Below are positions 16,510 through 28,381 of a DNA stretch of 64,000 nucleotides, piece by piece. The notes under the pieces were generated by a model. The model was not told the origin of the DNA and did not search any database. It was given only the letters and a program-made list of their open reading frames with translations. Source of the stretch: RPQJ01 sp963706535 (GTDB lineage: Bacteria; Pseudomonadota; Gammaproteobacteria; Steroidobacterales; Steroidobacteraceae). Both the position numbers and the translations under genes were made by a program. Every line of letters starts with the position of its first letter. Position 1 is the stretch's first letter. The DNA lies in NCBI GenBank assembly GCA_963706535.1, contig CAVPMU010000002.1, forward strand, positions 62,001 through 126,000, given 5' to 3'.

Positions 16510-17889
16510 TCAGCGGCTGGCGAGCGCCTGCTGCGGCCGGCCGCTGGTGAGCTCGAGCCGGGCGAGCGCCACCTCGGCCTTGCCGCGGAACTCCGCCGCG
16601 TAGGCCTGCGGGATCTCGGTGTTCGGCAGCGGGATCGACTCGGGATTCTTGTGCACGCCCTTGATGCGGTACTCGTAGTGCAGGTGCGGCCCGGTCGAGG
16701 CGCCCGTGGAGCCCACGTAGCCGATCAGCTCGCCCTGCCGGACGGCGCGGCCGCCGCGTGCCGACTTGCCGAAGCGCGACATGTGGCCGTAGAGCGTGGT
16801 GATGCCGCGGCCGTGGTTGATGATCACGGCATTGCCGTAGCCGCCCTTGCGCCCGGCGAACTCGACGCGGCCGTCGCCCGCCGCGTAGATCGGCGTGCCG
16901 GTCGGCGCTGCGTAGTCGATGCCCTTGTGCGCCCGCACGCGACCCGTGATCGGGTGCCGGCGGTTCGGGTTGAAGCGCGAGCTGATGCGCGTGAAGTCGA
17001 GCGGCGCGCGCAGGAACGCCTTGCGCATGCCCTTGCCCTCGGGCGTGTAGTAGCCGCGCAGCTTGCCGTCGGCCGATTCGAACCACACCGCGCGATGCAC
17101 CTTGCCGCGGTTCGCGAACTCGGCGGCGAGCACGCGGCCGTCGTTGACGTACCGTCCGTCCTGGTAGCGCTGCTCGTAGAGCACGCCGAACTCGTCGCCG
17201 GCGCGGATTTCGTTCGCGAAATCGATGTCCCAGCCGAAGATCTCGTTGGCGAGCACCATGACCGTCTGGCCCGAGATGCCGGCGTCGATGCCGGCCTCGA
17301 ACAGCGACGAATCGATGCGGGCGCGCTTGCCGGCGACCTCGATCTCGAGCGGATTCTCGATGTAGTCGACCGTGTACGCGTCGCCGGCGCGGGAGACCGA
17401 CAGCGTCAGCGTCTCGCTGATCTGGCGGTTGAGCGTCTGCAGCGCGCCGTTGACGTGCGTCAGCGTGATCGTGTCGCCGGGCCGCAGCAGGTCGAGGGCC
17501 TTGCGTACGTCGGGCAGCGTGCGCAGCTCGGCGAGCGTCGCCAGGTCGATGCCGGTGCTGCGGAAGATGCGATCGAGCGTGTCGTTGCGCTGCACCGTGA
17601 CTTCGACGCTGTCCGGTCCCTCGATCACCGGCGCGGGAGCGGCCGGCGCGGCGGTCGCGACGAGATCGGTCAGGTCGATCGAGCGGGGCACGTCGTCCAC
17701 CGCGGGCTTCGTGGCGACCAGCGCGGCAGCGGCCACCAGCGGAAACGCGGTGACGAGCAGCAACCAGGGTCGGCCGGCGACGGCGGTTCCGTTCACGGTG
17801 CGGCGCGAGCCGCGGGGATCGATGGCGGGCAAGGGCTGACCCCGGCAAAAAGTTGCGCGTAAGTTAGTTGCGCCGGCGCCACGCGTCAA
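16510..17889 (-). CDS. M23 family murein endopeptidase (MepM/OapA-like)
   Basis: Up to 459 residues, with one membrane segment at about 42-60, a LysM/OapA-like region (VTVQRNDTLDRIFRSTGID), a Csd3-like middle domain and a C-terminal LytM/M23 zinc peptidase. Zinc ligands are visible as HKGIDYAAPTGTPI (HxxxD) and HLHYEYR (HxH), with YGHMSRF between them. The role is cutting peptidoglycan cross-links in the periplasm. The start is uncertain: the ATG at 17889 is annotated, but the TTG at about 17832, after a GGGG stretch, would give a more usual N-terminus. It is divergent from tyrS, with which it is often clustered in gammaproteobacteria. Confidence 0.9.
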   Translation of the reverse strand: MTRGAGATNLRATFCRGQPLPAIDPRGSRRTVNGTAVAGRPWLLLVTAFPLVAAAALVATKPAVDDVPRSIDLTDLVATAAPAAPAPVIEGPDSVEVTVQRNDTLDRIFRSTGIDLATLAELRTLPDVRKALDLLRPGDTITLTHVNGALQTLNRQISETLTLSVSRAGDAYTVDYIENPLEIEVAGKRARIDSSLFEAGIDAGISGQTVMVLANEIFGWDIDFANEIRAGDEFGVLYEQRYQDGRYVNDGRVLAAEFANRGKVHRAVWFESADGKLRGYYTPEGKGMRKAFLRAPLDFTRISSRFNPNRRHPITGRVRAHKGIDYAAPTGTPIYAAGDGRVEFAGRKGGYGNAVIINHGRGITTLYGHMSRFGKSARGGRAVRQGELIGYVGSTGASTGPHLHYEYRIKGVHKNPESIPLPNTEIPQAYAAEFRGKAEVALARLELTSGRPQQALASR

Positions 17890-18042
17890 CTGTCAAATTG
17901 GTTGTTTTTCCTAATTCCCACAGATGCTTGCGACCACGATGACGATACTGTGAAGCAATTCTCGCGGCCCCTCGCGATTGCCTGCCCGGGGGTGTAGCCC
18001 CTACAGTCCGCCGGCCCCGTAGCCCTCGAGTGACCGAACGCA

Positions 18043-19248
18043 ATGCCGAGCCCCCACGAACAACTAGCCGAACTGCGCCGTGGCGCCGCCGAAATACTGG
18101 TCGAGGCCGACCTGGCGCGGAAGCTCGCGAAGGGGCGGCCGCTGCGCATCAAGGCCGGGTTCGACCCGACCGCGCCGGACCTGCACCTCGGCCACACGGT
18201 GCTCATCAACAAGATGGCGATGTTCCAGCGGCTCGGCCACGAGGTGATCTTCCTGATCGGCGATTTCACCGGGCTGATCGGCGACCCGACCGGGCGCAAT
18301 GCCACGCGCCCGCCGCTCACGCCCGACAACGTCAAGGCGAATGCGGCCACCTACGAGGCGCAGATCTTCAAGATCCTCGATCCGGAGCGCACGCGCGTGG
18401 ATTTCAACTCGCGCTGGATGGGCGCGATGAACGCCGCGGGCCTGATCCAGCTCGCGGCGAAACACACCGTGGCGCGCATGCTCGAGCGCGACGACTTCGC
18501 CAGGCGTTATCGTGCGGGCCAGGCGATCGCGATCCACGAATTCCTCTATCCGCTGGTGCAGGGCTACGACTCGGTGGCGCTCGAGGCGGACGTCGAACTC
18601 GGCGGCACCGACCAGAAGTTCAACCTGCTGGTCGGCCGGCAGCTGCAGGAAGCCTATGGCCAGGAGCCGCAGGTGGTGCTGACCATGCCGCTGCTCGAGG
18701 GGCTCGACGGCGTCAACAAGATGTCGAAGTCGCTCGGCAACTACATCGGCATCACCGAGGCGCCCTCGCCGATGTTCGGCAAGCTGATGTCGATTTCCGA
18801 CGAGCTGATGTGGCGCTACTTCGACCTGCTGTCGTTCCGGCCGAATGCCGAGCTCGCCGCACTGAAGCAGCAGGTCGCGGACGGCCGCAATCCGCGCGAC
18901 GTGAAGTTCGAGCTCGGCGTCGAGATCGTCGACCGCTTCCACGGCGCGGGCAGCGGCGCGCGGGCGCGCGACGAGTTCATCGCGCGTTTCCAGCAGGGGG
19001 CACTGCCCGAGGACCTCGCCGAGGTGACGCTCACGGCCACGGGCGGCCCGCTCGGGATCGCACAGCTGTTGAAGGGCGCGGGACTCGTGCCGAGCACCAG
19101 CGATGCCTACCGGCAGCTCGAGCAGGGCGCGGTGCGCGTCGACGGCGAGCGGGTCGAGGACGGCGCGCTCGCCTTCGCGGTGGGCGAGGTCCACGTTTTC
19201 CAGGTCGGCAAGCGCCGCCTCGCGAGGGTCACGATCGCAGCCGGATGA
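18043..19248 (+). CDS. tyrS: Tyrosyl-tRNA synthetase
   Basis: A 401-residue class I aminoacyl-tRNA synthetase. The HIGH-type motif is HLGHT (residues about 47-51) and KMSKS is intact as NKMSKSLGNYIG. The C-terminal S4 RNA-binding domain covers about 340-400 (ALVPSTSDAYRQ region). The KMSKS form marks the TyrZ-like subclass of TyrRS. It directly precedes the rRNA operon, a common gammaproteobacterial order. The ATG at 18043 gives a family-standard N-terminus. Confidence 0.96.
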   Translation: MPSPHEQLAELRRGAAEILVEADLARKLAKGRPLRIKAGFDPTAPDLHLGHTVLINKMAMFQRLGHEVIFLIGDFTGLIGDPTGRNATRPPLTPDNVKANAATYEAQIFKILDPERTRVDFNSRWMGAMNAAGLIQLAAKHTVARMLERDDFARRYRAGQAIAIHEFLYPLVQGYDSVALEADVELGGTDQKFNLLVGRQLQEAYGQEPQVVLTMPLLEGLDGVNKMSKSLGNYIGITEAPSPMFGKLMSISDELMWRYFDLLSFRPNAELAALKQQVADGRNPRDVKFELGVEIVDRFHGAGSGARARDEFIARFQQGALPEDLAEVTLTATGGPLGIAQLLKGAGLVPSTSDAYRQLEQGAVRVDGERVEDGALAFAVGEVHVFQVGKRRLARVTIAAG

Positions 19249-19617
19249 CTGGTTTTTCCGGGCCGCGGCCGTTGTCAAGATTGCGCGCTGCAAAATAGTT
19301 TTCGCGCAGGTGTTGACGGGCCGATGCGCCTAGCTATACTGCGCGCCCTTCCGCAGCGACCCCGTCGAAACGATGGTCGAGTCGGTCACCCTCCAGGCAG
19401 AAATAACTGCTTGATGGTGTTGACAGTCACGCGGAATGCCGCATAATTCGCGGTCTGCCCCGGCCAGCTCCGAGGGCGCTCTTTAAAAATCGAAACAGGT
19501 AATTTGTGTGGGGACTCGCGTCAGTCGTTTGCTAGCGCAAACACGGACCGAGTACCAATTAGCCAGTTAATACTGAAAACTGATTGGGATTCTCTCCGAG
19601 CTGGAGTCGCAAGACTT
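19249..19617 (+). promoter_or_regulatory. rRNA operon promoter and leader region
   Basis: This 369-bp gene-free stretch holds two sigma70-like promoters. P1 has TTGACG (19313-19318) and TATACT (19335-19340) with 16-bp spacing. P2 has TTGACA (19420-19425) and CATAAT (19442-19447), also 16 bp apart. A boxA antitermination element, GCTCTTTAAAAAT, lies at 19478-19490. The 5' strand of the 16S processing stem follows at 19493-19520. Tandem promoters and boxA are standard for rRNA operons. Confidence 0.85.
19493..19520 (+). other. 16S rRNA processing stem, 5' strand
   Basis: AAACAGGTAA (19493-19502) and GTGGGGACTCGCG (19508-19520) are complementary to TTACCTGTTT (21200-21209) and CGCGAGTCCCCAC (21182-21194) downstream of 16S. 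The long helix that encloses the precursor is the expected RNase III substrate. Confidence 0.8.
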
Positions 19618-21153
<1,536 letters not shown>

Positions 21154-21181
21154 AAAAGACCAGCGCGAACTTACGGTTGCG

Positions 21182-21209
21182 CGCGAGTCCCCACTCAAGT
21201 TACCTGTTT
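21182..21209 (+). other. 16S rRNA processing stem, 3' strand
   Basis: Complementary partner of 19493-19520. Two blocks (13 and 10 nt) pair perfectly with the leader, separated by short internal loops. Confidence 0.8.
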
Positions 21210-21255
21210 TCGGTGCCCGTGAAGCTGGACGATGCGGGGCCGCCTTCGAACGCGA

Positions 21256-21332
21256 GGGTCTGTAGCTCAGTTGGTCAGAGCGCACCCCTGATAAGGGTGA
21301 GGCCGGAAGTTCGAATCTTCCCAGACCCACCA
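21256..21332 (+). tRNA. tRNA-Ile (GAU)
   Basis: A 77-nt tRNA in the 16S-23S spacer. The acceptor strands GGGTCTG and CAGACCC pair, the anticodon loop CTGATAAG carries GAU, the T arm has GTTCGAATC, and the CCA end is encoded. It is the usual first spacer tRNA of gammaproteobacterial rrn operons. Confidence 0.97.
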
Positions 21333-21354
21333 AGTTCGGGAGGATCTGACCGAA

Positions 21355-21430
21355 GGGGCCATAGCTCAGCTGGGAGAGCGCCTGCTTTGCAAGCAGGAGG
21401 TCGCCGGTTCGATCCCGGCTGGCTCCACCA
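21355..21430 (+). tRNA. tRNA-Ala (UGC)
   Basis: A 76-nt tRNA, 22 nt after tRNA-Ile. The acceptor strands GGGGCCA and TGGCTCC pair with one G-U, the anticodon loop CTTTGCAAG carries UGC, the T arm has GTTCGATCC, and CCA is encoded. The Ile-Ala spacer pair is typical. Confidence 0.97.
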
Positions 21431-21520
21431 CCGTCCGCCGCCAGGTGCGCGATACCACGCATGCACCGCATCGCCTGCGATGCATCCGTGGTCTCACGCA
21501 GCGGAGTCCGCTCCGCGCGC

Positions 21521-21662
21521 AGCTCTTTAACAATCTGAATTGGGTATGACGCCGAGGATCAAGTTGATTCAACTTGAAAATCGAAAGCGTGTCGCATTCG
21601 TAGAGAGATACCAGCTGATTTTCATTATTTGGTCCATGGCCCCAGACCTATTGGGGTTATAT

Positions 21663-21670
<8 letters not shown>
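21521..21670 (+). promoter_or_regulatory. 23S leader: boxA and 5' processing stem
   Basis: A second boxA (AGCTCTTTAACAA) lies at 21521-21533. It is followed by the 5' strands of the 23S processing stem: 21538-21551 pairs with 24640-24653, 21586-21596 pairs with 24629-24639, and 21656-21670 pairs with 24554-24568. Together these fold the ends of the 23S precursor together for RNase III. Confidence 0.75.
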
Positions 21671-24562
<2,892 letters not shown>

Positions 24563-24693
24563 TATAACACCCAATCGGCCTGGTGATCACCGGCCCATTG
24601 GAGTCGATCAGCGAGGTATCGCTGCGACTGCGACACGCTCGTCATACCCGATTCGTATTCATTGCGCCGCGATAACGCGCGCGTGAGCCAGTT

Positions 24694-24812
24694 TGCCTGG
24701 CGGCAATGGCGAGCGGGAACCACCCGATCCCTTTTCGAACTCGGAAGTGAAAACGCTCTGCGCCGATGGTAGTGTGACCTTTGGTCATGCAAGAGTAGGT
24801 CACTGCCAGGCT
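24694..24812 (+). rRNA. rrf: 5S ribosomal RNA
   Basis: About 119 nt. TGCCTGGCGGC at the 5' end pairs with ACTGCCAGGC at the 3' end. The internal CGAACTCGGAAGTGAAA and GCCGATGGTAGTGTG blocks are diagnostic. It is the last gene of the operon, directly before a strong terminator. Confidence 0.96.
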
Positions 24813-24824
24813 CTTAAGCCCAAG

Positions 24825-24863
24825 ACCCCCGGTGGAGAAATCCACCGGGGGTTTTTCTTTTTC
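24825..24863 (+). terminator. rRNA operon rho-independent terminator
   Basis: ACCCCCGGTGGA and TCCACCGGGGGT form a perfect 12-bp stem with a GAAA loop, followed by a T-rich tract (TTTCTTTTTC). It lies 12 nt after 5S. Confidence 0.93.
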
Positions 24864-24915
24864 GGCGCGCGGAGGCACACTCCGTCGCGCTCGACGACAA
24901 CAACGGGGAGCGGGG

Positions 24916-25066
24916 GTGAACCATGCCGTTCCAGCGCAGTCCCCGGCCGGGCTGCGCCCCGAGGCGTTGCTGCAGATCCTGGAGGTGACGCGCAAGCTTG
25001 CTTGCGTCGCCCTTCGACCTGCAGACCGTGCTCGCGGGACGAGTCGCGACCTGTGGCAGTTCTCGG
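24916..25066 (+). pseudogene. Frameshifted N-terminal fragment of a GAF-type sensor gene
   Basis: A GTG at 24916 after GGGGAGCGGG starts VNHAVPAQSPAGLRPEALL, then QILEVTRKLA, the usual lead-in to a GAF sensor domain in signalling proteins. The sequence CTTGCTTGCG contains a tandem TTGC (24998-25001 and 25002-25005). Removing one copy restores KLASPFDLQTVLA, the expected continuation. After about 50 codons the similarity stops and the sequence meets the end of the convergent activator gene. It looks like a broken gene remnant. The assignment rests on recall of the LEVTRKLAxPFDLQ motif. Confidence 0.45.
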
Positions 25067-25091
25067 CGATTGAGGCGCGGAGGCCGCCACG

Positions 25092-26408
25092 TCAGCGATC
25101 GCCGGAAATCCCGAGCCGCTGCAGCTTGCGGTAGAGCGTCCGCTCGCTGATGCCGAGCGATTGCGCCAGTGACCGGCGACTGCCCTGGTGCGCCGCCAGC
25201 GCGGCTTGCAGTGCCTTGCGCTCGGCGCCGCGCAGCGCCGGTTCCGGGACATGCGTCGGCGAGGGCACCGCGTTCCGCACGTCCTCCGGCAGGTCGGTGA
25301 GCCCGATGACTTCGCCGTCGGCGAGCAGGCTCGCGCGCTCGAGGATGTTGCGCAGCTCACGCACGTTGCCCGGGTAGTCGTAGCGCGCGAGGCAATCGAG
25401 AGCCGCATCGCTCAGGACCGTGGGCCGCCCGGCAGGCAGGCGCGACAGCAGCGAGCCTGCGAGCATCGGGATGTCTTCACGACGCTCACGCAGTGGCGGC
25501 AGCCGGACCGGGAAGGCGGCGATGCGGTAGAAAAGGTCGCTTCGGAAGCGTTCCTCGCGCGCCATCCGGGCGAGGTCGCGGTGCGTGGCCGCGATCAGTC
25601 GGAAGCTCGCGTGCAGCGGCTCGACGCCGCCGACGCGGCGGAAGGCCCCCGTCTCGAGCAGCCGCAGCAGCTTCACCTGCAGCCCGAGCGGGATGTCGCC
25701 CACTTCGTCGAGGAACAGCGTGCCGCCCGCGGCCGCCTCGACGAGCCCGGTCTTGCGTGCCAGTGCGCCAGTGAAGGCGCCTTTCTCGTGGCCGAAGAGT
25801 TCGCTCTCGAACAGGGTCTCGGCGAGACCCGAGCAGTCCACCGCGACGAACGGCTGGTCGGCGCGCGGGCTCGATTCGTGGATGGCACGCGCGACCATCT
25901 CCTTGCCCGTGCCCGTCTCACCGAGCAGCAGCACGGACGTGTCGGTGGGTGCCGCCCGCGCCATCAGCGTCAGCATCTGCGTGAAGGCCGCGGAGCGCCC
26001 GACCAGCCCGACGGAGGAACGCGACGCCCGCGCCGATGGCAGCGCCGACATGCGCTCGATGAAGAAGTTCACCCGCCCCGAATCCCCACGCATCGGCACG
26101 AGGTCGACCTGCACGTGCTCGTCGCCACGCGGGGTGTGGTGCACGTGGATGACGCGCTCCATGTGACCGGAGGCGGTGGCCGCGTGCATCGGGCAGGACT
26201 CGCCAGCTTCGTCGCAGGGCCTGTCGTAGCCGTGAGACACCTCGTGGCAGAGGCGGCCGACGACGGGCTCCCCGGAGGAATACTGGTCGCGGTAGGCGCG
26301 GTTCGCGGCGACGACCCGGTACTGCGTGTCGATCACGATGCGCGGTTCGCGCACGCTCTCGATCAGCGACTCGACCTCGTGGGGCAGCCGGCAGAGGGCG
26401 CGCGCCAT
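25092..26408 (-). CDS. Sigma54-dependent transcriptional activator with Cys/His-rich PAS domain
   Basis: About 438 residues. An N-terminal PAS domain (about 15-120) contains a Cys/His cluster, GRLCHEVSHGYDRPC followed by ESCPMH, of the type seen in activators of anaerobic metabolism. The AAA+ domain follows with Walker A GETGTGKE, the sigma54-contact loop GAFTGA, Walker B GGTLFLDEVGD and the arginine finger region FRSDLFYR. The C-terminus is a Fis-type helix-turn-helix (RRSLAQSLGISERTLYRKL). I chose the ATG at 26408; a TTG at 26420 is possible. It is divergent from a -24/-12 promoter and an octahaem cytochrome gene, its likely target. Confidence 0.9.
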   Translation of the reverse strand: MARALCRLPHEVESLIESVREPRIVIDTQYRVVAANRAYRDQYSSGEPVVGRLCHEVSHGYDRPCDEAGESCPMHAATASGHMERVIHVHHTPRGDEHVQVDLVPMRGDSGRVNFFIERMSALPSARASRSSVGLVGRSAAFTQMLTLMARAAPTDTSVLLLGETGTGKEMVARAIHESSPRADQPFVAVDCSGLAETLFESELFGHEKGAFTGALARKTGLVEAAAGGTLFLDEVGDIPLGLQVKLLRLLETGAFRRVGGVEPLHASFRLIAATHRDLARMAREERFRSDLFYRIAAFPVRLPPLRERREDIPMLAGSLLSRLPAGRPTVLSDAALDCLARYDYPGNVRELRNILERASLLADGEVIGLTDLPEDVRNAVPSPTHVPEPALRGAERKALQAALAAHQGSRRSLAQSLGISERTLYRKLQRLGISGDR

Positions 26409-26448
26409 GTCAGTGGCCAACGGAAACGGCAGTCATCGCCGAAGTATA

Positions 26449-26462
26449 TGCCGTAAATGGCA
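26449..26462. promoter_or_regulatory. Inverted repeat, candidate upstream activator site
   Basis: TGCC-N6-GGCA lies about 87 bp upstream of the -24 element, in the position expected for an enhancer bound by the Fis-type domain of the divergent activator. The arms are only 4 bp, so this is weak evidence. Confidence 0.3.
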
Positions 26463-26546
26463 GTCCATGTGTCCGTTGCCTCGCCCGCTTGGCGCGCATC
26501 CCGGCGCAAGTCCCTGAGCCCGCTGGCCATCGCTGCCGCCACCCAC

Positions 26547-26563
26547 TTGGCACGCATCCTGCA
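26547..26563 (+). promoter_or_regulatory. Sigma54 (-24/-12) promoter
   Basis: TTGGCACGCATCCTGCA matches the sigma54 consensus TTGGCAC-N5-TTGCA. The invariant GG (26549-26550) and GC (26561-26562) are separated by exactly 10 bp. It lies between the divergent sigma54 activator and the octahaem cytochrome gene, about 85 bp before that start. Confidence 0.85.
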
Positions 26564-26647
26564 CTGCAACAAGCAGGCAAAAGATTAGCGATGCCTAAAG
26601 TAGAAGAAACTGATGGATTGGCGGAACCCGACCCCAGGAGCGGTCAC

Positions 26648-28315
26648 ATGAACGCGATGCAACACCTGACTCGATCACTGGCCACGCTGGCCTCGGTCGT
26701 CCTGCTCGCCGCCGGCATGGCGGGCTGCGAGGGCGACGACGGCAAGGACGGTGCCGACGGCACGGCCGGCACCCCGGGGACCCCGGGCACACCGGGCCTC
26801 GCCTGCTGGGACCTCGACCAGAACGGCGTGGCGGACCTCGCCACGGAAGACCTCAACCAGGACGGCGTCGTCGACGTGCTCGACTGCCGCACTCCGACCG
26901 GCGGCTACGATGCCGTCACGCTGCACAAGGGCTACTTCACCGAGAACGCCTACACCGGCACGAGCCAGTGCCTGAACTGCCACGGCAAGATCGGCGACGA
27001 GGTCATGACCACGGCGCACTGGAAGTGGCAGGGCGTGTCTTCGAACATCGAGGGGCACGAGGGCGAACTGCACGGCAAGACCGACATCATCAACAACTTC
27101 TGCCAGGCGATCCCGTCGAACGAGGGCCGCTGCACGCAGTGCCACATCGGCATCGGCTGGAAGGACAAGACCTTCGACTTCGGCAACCCGAAGAACATCG
27201 ACTGCCTCGCCTGCCACGACCAGACCGGCACCTACGAGAAGGCTCCCACGACGGCAGGCGCGCCCGCACCGACCGTTAACCTCACGGCCGTCGCGCAGAG
27301 CGTCGGCATGAACGAAGGCGTGCCGCCACGCGCGACCTGCGTGTTCTGCCATTCGAAGGCGGGCGGTGACGACAACGTCAAGCACGGCGACATCTCGACC
27401 GACCTCAAGGCGACGACCCGCCAGTACGACGTGCACATGGGCACCGACGGCGGCAACATGAACTGCGTCGCCTGCCACCAGGTGAAGAAGGACGCCGAGG
27501 GCAACCTGCTTTCGCACGGCATCGGCGGCATGGCGTTCCACTCCGTCGACGAAGGTGCGATGAAGGAGTGCGGCGACTGCCATGGCGAGGCAACCAGCAT
27601 CCACGCCGGAACGTCGGTGGAGGGCATCGTCCAGACGCACACGCGCCTCGCCTGCCAGGTCTGCCACATCCCGGCCATCGCCCGTAAGGTCTCGACCATG
27701 ACCGACTGGCGCTGGGAGCAGGCGGGTCTCGACGCGGCGCCTGCCGAATGCGCTCCGGCCGACCCCGCGGTCCTGCCGGCTCGTTCGACCTACAACAAGA
27801 TGAAGGGTTGCTTCGTCTGGCAGAACAACGTTCGCCCGACGCTGCGATTCCACAACGGCAAGTGGAACCGCGTGATGATAAACACGAACGACCAGTACAC
27901 CTCGTTGCCGGTCGACCTGTCGTCGCCCACCGCGACCTATGGCGACCCGGATGCGAAGATCTATCCGTTCAAGCTGATGACCGGCAACCAGACCGCCGAC
28001 GCGAACAACGACACGGTGCTGGTGCCGCACCTGTTCGGCACGGCGGGCGGCGCGAATCCGTACTGGTCGAAGTACGACTGGAACCTCGCATTGCTCGACG
28101 GCGCGACCTACACGGGCCAGGTGTACACGGGCGCCTTCGAATTCGTGGAGACGACCATGCTGCTGAAGGTCGACCACGAGGTCGCGCCGAAGGAGATGGC
28201 GTACGGCATGGGTAGTGACTGCTCGGACTGCCACCTGATCGAAGGCAAGGTCGACTGGGCGGCGCTCGGCTGGAGCGGTGACCCGATCCTGCCCGGCACG
28301 CCCGACCGGCCCTGA
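26648..28315 (+). CDS. Octahaem tetrathionate reductase-type cytochrome c lipoprotein
   Basis: A 555-residue protein. Residues 1-27 form a lipoprotein signal (lipobox AGMAGC, Cys27). Residues 31-50 are a Gly-x-y collagen-like stretch (GTPGTPGTPG). Residues 53-80 hold two EF-hand-like loops (DLDQNGVAD and DLNQDGVVD) bounded by cysteines. The rest carries eight CxxCH haem sites: CLNCH, CTQCH, CLACH, CVFCH, CVACH, CGDCH, CQVCH and CSDCH. The block NNFCQAIPSNEGRCTQCHIG and the IDCLACHDQTGTY segment identify the octahaem tetrathionate reductase family, which reduces tetrathionate, nitrite or hydroxylamine in vitro. Start at 26648 with AGGAG upstream. The substrate here is unproven. Confidence 0.88.
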   Translation: MNAMQHLTRSLATLASVVLLAAGMAGCEGDDGKDGADGTAGTPGTPGTPGLACWDLDQNGVADLATEDLNQDGVVDVLDCRTPTGGYDAVTLHKGYFTENAYTGTSQCLNCHGKIGDEVMTTAHWKWQGVSSNIEGHEGELHGKTDIINNFCQAIPSNEGRCTQCHIGIGWKDKTFDFGNPKNIDCLACHDQTGTYEKAPTTAGAPAPTVNLTAVAQSVGMNEGVPPRATCVFCHSKAGGDDNVKHGDISTDLKATTRQYDVHMGTDGGNMNCVACHQVKKDAEGNLLSHGIGGMAFHSVDEGAMKECGDCHGEATSIHAGTSVEGIVQTHTRLACQVCHIPAIARKVSTMTDWRWEQAGLDAAPAECAPADPAVLPARSTYNKMKGCFVWQNNVRPTLRFHNGKWNRVMINTNDQYTSLPVDLSSPTATYGDPDAKIYPFKLMTGNQTADANNDTVLVPHLFGTAGGANPYWSKYDWNLALLDGATYTGQVYTGAFEFVETTMLLKVDHEVAPKEMAYGMGSDCSDCHLIEGKVDWAALGWSGDPILPGTPDRP

Positions 28316-28344
28316 TTGATCCCCTGGCGTCGTGCGCGACGCAT

Positions 28345-28380
28345 TGCGCCCGCGTGCCCTCGACGCGGGCGCATTTTTCT
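28345..28380 (+). terminator. Terminator after octahaem cytochrome gene
   Basis: TGCGCCCGCGT and ACGCGGGCGCA form an 11-bp stem with a 7-nt loop, followed by TTTTT. It ends just before the convergent acr3 stop. Confidence 0.9.
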
Positions 28381-28381
28381 T

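Noticed and set aside
14503..17862. A 1119-codon open frame on the plus strand
   Set aside because: It runs antisense through ppk1 and the M23 peptidase gene, both clearly real on the minus strand. It is low-complexity Arg/Ala/Val/Glu sequence, typical of antisense frames in GC-rich DNA.
17890..18042. T-box or other tyrosine-responsive leader before tyrS
   Set aside because: Only a short GGGG/CCCC hairpin is visible, with no specifier loop or T-box sequence; T-boxes are also not expected in this group.
26490..26506. Second sigma54 promoter (CTTGGCGCGCATCCCGGC)
   Set aside because: The GG is followed after 10 bp by GG instead of GC, so the essential -12 GC is missing.
26648..28315. MtrC/OmcA-type metal reductase identity for the octahaem lipoprotein
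   Set aside because: The motif spacing and the NNFCQAIPSNEGRCTQCH block fit the octahaem tetrathionate reductase family; MtrC/OmcA are decahaem with split domains.
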